Shown here one piece after another: positions 6,092 to 9,979 of a stretch of DNA of 9,979 nucleotides. Position numbers and translations under genes: made by a program. This stretch comes from Lactobacillaceae bacterium (GTDB lineage Bacteria > Bacillota > Bacilli > Lactobacillales > Lactobacillaceae), in assembly GCA_902834055.1 (NCBI GenBank), contig CADFHB010000021.1, positions 1 to 9,979 of the forward strand, given 5' to 3'. Below the pieces are notes generated by a model. That model saw nothing but the letters and a program-made list of their open reading frames with translations, had not been told where the DNA came from and did not search any database. The number at the start of each line of letters is the position of its first letter. The stretch's first letter is position 1.

Positions 6092-6853
6092 GTGGATGTG
6101 AAAGTACTTGTCGCAGCGCATAAGAACTATGCGATGCCCAAAGACAGCCTTTATTTACCCGTATTTGTGGGTAAGGAAATTCACCCGGACGTTAACCATA
6201 CATTCCAAGGGGATAACACGGGGGACAATATTTCCGTCAAGAACCCGACTTATAATGAGTTGACGGCCATTTATTGGGGTTGGAAGAACCTTGATTTAGA
6301 TGCCATGGGGCTTGTCCATTACCGGCGGTACCTTAGTTTGAACCACCGTAAGTCCCTGGATGACGTTTTGTCTAAAAAGCAGACAGAAGCTCTATTGGCA
6401 GATCATGACATCATTTTGCCCCCAAAACGGCGTTACTACATTGAAAGCAATGAGTCGCACTACCTGCATGCCCACCACCATGAGCCATTTGAGGTGATGC
6501 GACAGGTGATTAAAGAGCAGTACCCGGAATACTTGCCGTCCTTTGAGAAAGTCATGAGGCGAACATGGGCGCACATGTTCAACATGTTCGTAATGAAGAA
6601 GCAGCCGCTTAATGAATACTGCACGTGGATGTTTGCAGTCTTAGCAGAGGTAGAAAAGCGGACTGATATTAGCAGCTATTCGACTTACGAGAAGCGGGTA
6701 TACGGCTTCTTGAGCGAGTTACTCTTGGATACCTGGTTGGATAAGAACCCCCAGTACTCAACGGTTGAGGTGAAGTATGTCTTTATGGAACACACCAACT
6801 GGTTCAAGAAGGGCGGCAAGTTTATCCTACGTAAGATTACTGGCCATGCCTAA
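6092..6853 (+). CDS. DUF4422 family protein, probable polysaccharide glycosyltransferase
   Basis: DUF4422 proteins sit in capsule and exopolysaccharide clusters and are thought to be glycosyltransferases; few have been tested. This 253-residue cytoplasmic protein has the full pattern: KVLVAAHKNY (4-13), DNTGDNIS (41-48), YWGWK (61-65), GLVHYRRY (73-80), DIILPPKR (106-113), SHYLHAHHHE (122-131), HMFNMFVM (161-168) and VYGFLSELLLDTW (203-215). The His-rich block at 122-131 is a likely part of the active site by conservation. The GTG start has GGAG at 6080-6083, 8 bases before it. It lies 20 bases ahead of the gtrB-like gene, so the two are probably translated from one message. Composition resembles the core genes (52% GC in the sampled line 6421-6480). 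It is a distant paralogue of the protein at 7864-8637. Confidence 0.87.
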   Translation: MDVKVLVAAHKNYAMPKDSLYLPVFVGKEIHPDVNHTFQGDNTGDNISVKNPTYNELTAIYWGWKNLDLDAMGLVHYRRYLSLNHRKSLDDVLSKKQTEALLADHDIILPPKRRYYIESNESHYLHAHHHEPFEVMRQVIKEQYPEYLPSFEKVMRRTWAHMFNMFVMKKQPLNEYCTWMFAVLAEVEKRTDISSYSTYEKRVYGFLSELLLDTWLDKNPQYSTVEVKYVFMEHTNWFKKGGKFILRKITGHA

Positions 6854-6873
6854 GGAAGTAGGAGGAATCTGAA

Positions 6874-7803
6874 GTGGCAAAGTTATCGATTGTCATACCA
6901 TGCTACAACGAAGAGGAGACCGTCCCGTTGTTTTATCCAGCGGTGGAACAAGTCGTTCAAAAGATGCCGGTTGAGGTTGAATACTGGTTTGTTAACGATG
7001 GTTCGGCTGACAACACATTGGCTGAGATGCGGAAGCTCCATGAAAAGGATCCGGAACGTGTCCACTACGTTTCCTTCTCCCGAAACTTCGGTAAGGAGGC
7101 CGGCCTTTATGCTGGACTGGAGGCGACGACTGGCGACTACGTGGTTGTGATGGACGTGGACCTCCAGGACCCACCGAAGTACTTGCCGGAGATGTATGAC
7201 TATATCTCGTCTGGCGAATACGACTGCGTGGGGATGCGGCGGACTGACCGGAAGGGTGAGGCAAAGTTTAAGTCCTTCTTAAGTGATCAGTTTTATAATG
7301 TAATCAACCGCATTTCTGATACTAAAATTGTTTCGGGAGCACGAGACTACCGGATGATGACCCGGCAAATGGTCGACGCGGTTCTTTCACTGAAGGAATA
7401 TAACCGGTTCTCTAAAGGAATCTTTAACTGGGTCGGTTTTAAGACCAAGTACCTGCCATATAAGAACGTGGAACGGGTTGCCGGAACAACCGATTGGTCG
7501 ACCTGGAAACTGTTTAAGTATGCAATTGACGGGATTACTGACTTTTCGGAGGCCCCGTTGGCGATTGCAACTTGGATTGGGGGCTTTTCCGCCTTTATTG
7601 CTGTGATTGGCATCATTGTCGTAATCGTACGCCACCTTATTGCACCTGACGGTAGTGCGTTCGGGTGGGCCTCACTAGTATGTATTATGTTGTTCATCGG
7701 TGGTGTCCAGCTCTTCTGTTTAGGGATTGTTGGCCGTTATATTGGCAAAATTTATATGCAGACTAAGCACCGGCCAATTTATATCGTTAAAGAGAAAAAA
7801 TAG
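6874..7803 (+). CDS. GtrB/DPM1-like polyprenyl-phosphate glycosyltransferase (GT2)
   Basis: Enzymes of this type transfer a sugar from a nucleotide sugar to undecaprenyl phosphate, making a lipid-linked donor that is flipped and used to decorate polymers outside the membrane. The 309-residue length is standard. The GT-A domain shows IVIPCYNEE (6-14), NDGS (41-44), SRNFGKE (69-75) and the metal-binding DVDLQDPP (94-101), followed by SGARDYRMM (154-162) and NRFSKGIFNWVGFKT (177-191). Two membrane helices follow (about 229-254 and 264-289), then the closing RYIGKIYMQTKHRP (288-301). The GTG start has AGGAGG (6860-6865) 8 bases upstream. Composition is GC-rich (57% in the line 7141-7200). No GtrA-like flippase or GT-C acceptor transferase is in the window, so its partners must be elsewhere. 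The sugar is not known. Confidence 0.9.
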   Translation: MAKLSIVIPCYNEEETVPLFYPAVEQVVQKMPVEVEYWFVNDGSADNTLAEMRKLHEKDPERVHYVSFSRNFGKEAGLYAGLEATTGDYVVVMDVDLQDPPKYLPEMYDYISSGEYDCVGMRRTDRKGEAKFKSFLSDQFYNVINRISDTKIVSGARDYRMMTRQMVDAVLSLKEYNRFSKGIFNWVGFKTKYLPYKNVERVAGTTDWSTWKLFKYAIDGITDFSEAPLAIATWIGGFSAFIAVIGIIVVIVRHLIAPDGSAFGWASLVCIMLFIGGVQLFCLGIVGRYIGKIYMQTKHRPIYIVKEKK

Positions 7804-7858
7804 TGAGGATACGTACGGCAAAAATTAATGCGTTGTAAGTCTAATTTAATGAGGATAC
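7804..7858 (+). repeat. Direct repeat TGAGGATAC x2 at the composition boundary
   Basis: The nine-base string TGAGGATAC occurs at 7804-7812, directly after the gtrB-like stop codon, and again at 7850-7858, where its GAGG forms the ribosome binding site of the next gene (9 bases before ATG 7864). The 37 bases between hold no gene. The repeat sits where GC content drops abruptly, so the first copy may be the binding site left from a former downstream gene. Confidence 0.5.
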
Positions 7859-7863
7859 TTTAA

Positions 7864-8637
7864 ATGGTTGTATATGTAATTACCCACAAAGATTTTAACT
7901 ATCATAGTTTACAAAAAGACTATGTTCCATTACTAGTAGGAGCCTACAGTAAAAAGAATAAACATAATTTCTTAACGGATAATACGGGAGATAATATATC
8001 TCAAAAAAATAAGTATTTTTGTGAAGAGACTGGGTTGTACTGGATATGGAAACATTCAAATGATGATAAAGTAGGACTTTCTCATTACCGCCGTTTCTTT
8101 TCTGATTGTGCTAATCGGAAAATGATGTACCTGAACCTTTTATTGAGAAATAACACTAAAATCATATCAGTAAAAAAGTTAGATAGTATCTTATCCGATG
8201 GTTATCAGTGGATTCTTTCCCAGCCAGAGCATGGAGGGGATGGTACTCTTTGGGACCAATTTGCAAGTAACCATAATCTTCATGATTTAGAAGTTACTGA
8301 AGCAACGATACGTAACTTAACTCCGAAATATTCTGATGCTTTTGAAGAAGTTATGAAGCATAGGTCAACAGGGTCTTTTTACAATATGTTTTATACTACC
8401 CATGAGCAATTAAACTTATATTGTAAATGGCTATTTAAAATTCTTTTCGCTGTTGAGAAGAAAACCGATGTTTCTAATTACGATGACTACCAAAAGAGGT
8501 TATACGGGTTCCTGTCGGAGCGGTTGCTTAACGTTTGGATTTGCAAAAATAAGTCTAGAGTAAAATACCTCCCAGTTTTTGAAACTGAAAAAATGAACAG
8601 AAACTATGTTTTAAACATACTGAAGAAGACGGTTTAA
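7864..8637 (+). CDS. Second DUF4422 family protein, probable glycosyltransferase (divergent)
   Basis: This 257-residue protein shares the DUF4422 frame with the gene at 6092: VYVITHKDF (3-11), DNTGDNIS (39-46), YWIWK (59-63), GLSHYRRF (71-78), YNMF (173-176) and RLYGFLSERLLNVW (212-225). The middle differs. The HY-x-HAHHH block of the first copy is absent and the matching stretch reads WILSQPEHGGDGTLWDQF (116-133). This may mean another acceptor or donor, or altered catalysis. GC content is low (30% and 35% in two sampled lines), pointing to horizontal origin separate from the upstream genes. The ATG has GAGG 9 bases upstream. The next gene starts 20 bases after its stop, so the two form one cassette. 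Confidence 0.83.
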   Translation: MVVYVITHKDFNYHSLQKDYVPLLVGAYSKKNKHNFLTDNTGDNISQKNKYFCEETGLYWIWKHSNDDKVGLSHYRRFFSDCANRKMMYLNLLLRNNTKIISVKKLDSILSDGYQWILSQPEHGGDGTLWDQFASNHNLHDLEVTEATIRNLTPKYSDAFEEVMKHRSTGSFYNMFYTTHEQLNLYCKWLFKILFAVEKKTDVSNYDDYQKRLYGFLSERLLNVWICKNKSRVKYLPVFETEKMNRNYVLNILKKTV

Positions 8638-8657
8638 GTTTACTGGAGAATGAGACC

Positions 8658-9617
8658 TTGAAAGATTTTAAAGTTGCTATCTTGATGTCAACATATAATG
8701 GTGAATTATACATAAGACAACAGATTGACTCGATTATCCACCAAAGCTTTTCTAACTGGACACTATATATTCGTGATGATGGTTCTAATGATCAGACCGT
8801 AAAGATTATAGAGGAATATTCTAAAAAACATGACAATATTGTTTTCTTTAATAAAGACAATATTGAAAACTACGGTGTTGTTCACTCTTTTTTAGAAATG
8901 CTGCAAAAAGTTAATGCTGACTTTTATATGTTTGCTGATCAGGACGACTATTGGAAGAAGAATAAAGTTCTCGATACTTTGCATTTAATGTTGTCGGAAC
9001 CATATGATGATTTACCAATTTGTGTACACACAAACTTAACAGCTGTTGATAAAACCTTGAAAAATGAAGTGGTAACTGAGCCCAAAAGAGTATGGTCATC
9101 ATTCCAAAAGGTCTTATTTAGTAACTGTGTAACTGGTTGCACTGCAATGATTAATAATCGCTTAAAGAATAAAATAAAATTTGATAACATTAGGTACCAA
9201 AACGTTATAATGCACGATTGGTGGGTGGCATTGATTGCTTCTCATTTTGGTAAGCTAGTATATTTGGAAGAGTCCACAATGTTATATAGGCAGCACGGCG
9301 ATAATGTTGATGGCAGTCAGAAGAAAAATACAATTGGGTGGCTCTTTCATCGTTTAACTCATTATGATTATGATAGATTGCAAATGTGTAAAAATATTAC
9401 TATGATTAACGAATTCTCTCACAATTATATTGAAGAACTAAGTGGGAAAGATAAAGAATATGTAAAAAGGTATGGTCAGTTGGTTAATAAGAGTAGCTTT
9501 TGGCATAACTTATTGCTGGGTGTTCAGTGCCCACCACAAGAAAGAACCATGGGCGGATGCTTATTTTTTGTCTACCTAATGACTACCTTTTATAAGGATC
9601 TATTGGATTTAGACTAG
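8658..9617 (+). CDS. Glycosyltransferase family 2 protein (rhamnosyltransferase-like)
   Basis: A 319-residue GT2 enzyme that would add one sugar to the lipid-linked repeat unit at the inner membrane face. The nucleotide-sugar domain shows ILMSTYNGE (8-16), IRDDGSND (38-45) and the metal-binding FADQDDYW (92-99). The C-terminal half shows CVTGCTAM (157-164), MHDWWV (185-190) and YRQHGDNVDGS (210-220), a set typical of the RgpB/RfbN-like rhamnosyltransferase group. Specificity for rhamnose is family-level inference only. The last 60 residues are less conserved and mildly hydrophobic near the end (GGCLFFVYLMTTF). The TTG start is chosen because GGAG (8645-8648) lies 9 bases before it; the first in-frame ATG is codon 10, inside the conserved strand. 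GC is very low (25% in line 8821-8880). Last intact gene of the window. Confidence 0.88.
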   Translation: MKDFKVAILMSTYNGELYIRQQIDSIIHQSFSNWTLYIRDDGSNDQTVKIIEEYSKKHDNIVFFNKDNIENYGVVHSFLEMLQKVNADFYMFADQDDYWKKNKVLDTLHLMLSEPYDDLPICVHTNLTAVDKTLKNEVVTEPKRVWSSFQKVLFSNCVTGCTAMINNRLKNKIKFDNIRYQNVIMHDWWVALIASHFGKLVYLEESTMLYRQHGDNVDGSQKKNTIGWLFHRLTHYDYDRLQMCKNITMINEFSHNYIEELSGKDKEYVKRYGQLVNKSSFWHNLLLGVQCPPQERTMGGCLFFVYLMTTFYKDLLDLD

Positions 9618-9979
9618 AACTATGAAAACTTATATGTATAAAAGTTAGTAGAATAGCTTCATAAGTGATCAAATAGCGGCAGCACTGTCATTATTGACAG
9701 TATTGTTTGTATTCCGTGTGTAAGTGTACTTACTCGAAATAAGTTTTTATAGTATCGTAAAGAAATCGTCGAAGGGGTACAATTAACCCTGAAGACAGTT
9801 TATACATTATTTAAAAGAATTTTGAAGTCAAATAGAACGATTAAGTATCAAAATTCATTCAACTAAGGAGGAACAAAGGGTTATTCCTAAAGTTGAGTAT
9901 GTTAGATAGATGATATTCTTTAATAAGGCAGATTGTAAAATTTAAGTTGAACATTTAAGTGGACAGAAAAACCCATCAA
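9618..9979. other. AT-rich region without an intact gene, probably eroded sequence
   Basis: No frame above about 40 codons is open on the plus strand and none is convincing on the minus strand. Contents seen: two short open stretches without start codons (9652-9723, ending in AAALSLLTVLFVF, hydrophobic; and 9753-9866, 37 codons); a hairpin at 9684-9701; an inverted repeat GTAAGT-GT-ACTTAC at 9720-9733; and a near-perfect Shine-Dalgarno TAAGGAGGA at 9864-9872 with no start codon in range that opens a real frame. This mixture fits decayed genes. Confidence 0.55.
9684..9701 (+). terminator. Candidate weak terminator hairpin after the GT2 gene
   Basis: ACTGTCA (9684-9690) pairs perfectly with TGACAGT (9695-9701) around TTAT, followed by T-rich ATTGTTTGTATT. 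The stem has only three G-C pairs and lies 66 bases after the GT2 stop, so termination may be inefficient. It could equally be part of a decayed coding region. Confidence 0.35.

Noticed and set aside
6560..6590. Inverted repeat CGAACATG...CATGTTC...CATGTTCG
   Set aside because: It lies wholly inside the DUF4422 coding region and encodes the conserved AHMFNMF stretch. The repeat follows from repeated Met-Phe codons rather than a separate element.

Overview
The window looks like chromosome of a heterofermentative lactic acid bacterium, most likely a Limosilactobacillus (fermentum/reuteri/mucosae-like). This rests on recognisable proteins (a YjeM-type transporter, a YihY/BrkB membrane protein, the DUF1659-DUF2922 pair, RecX of lactobacillar length), strong AGGAGG-type ribosome binding sites, frequent TTG/GTG starts and roughly 50% GC in the core genes. 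The species call is an inference.

Layout. (1) 1-1014: the 3' part of an IS200/IS605-type element. It holds a tnpB gene cut at the window edge and broken by a one-base frameshift, followed by a structured right end that could encode the omega (reRNA) guide RNA. (2) 1015-1386: an AT-rich gap carrying the leader of the next gene. (3) 1387-2892: a yjeM-like amino acid transporter with its own terminator. (4) 3009-3902: a YihY/BrkB family membrane protein behind a clear extended -10 promoter. (5) 4466-3982, minus strand: a two-gene unit of small DUF1659 and DUF2922 proteins, converging on yihY and divergent from recX. A 20-base near-palindrome lies in the divergent gap. (6) 4566-5366: recX, modulator of RecA. 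(7) 5426-9617: the start of an extracellular or capsular polysaccharide cluster with five co-directional genes: a priming sugar-phosphate transferase, a DUF4422 protein, a GtrB-like polyprenyl-phosphate glycosyltransferase, a second DUF4422 protein, and a GT2 glycosyltransferase. (8) 9618-9979: AT-rich sequence without an intact gene, apparently eroded.

How the polysaccharide genes fit together. The first enzyme should load a sugar-1-phosphate onto undecaprenyl phosphate. The DUF4422 and GT2 proteins are candidates for adding further sugars. The GtrB-like protein would make an undecaprenyl-phosphate-linked sugar for decoration on the outer face. Polymerase, flippase and chain-length control genes are not in view. 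Base composition falls sharply at about 7800. The first three cluster genes resemble the core genome (52-57% GC in sampled lines), while the last two are about 25-35% GC. A repeated nine-base string at the boundary suggests a recombination seam where a foreign cassette was joined to a resident cluster. No tRNA, rRNA or CRISPR array was seen.
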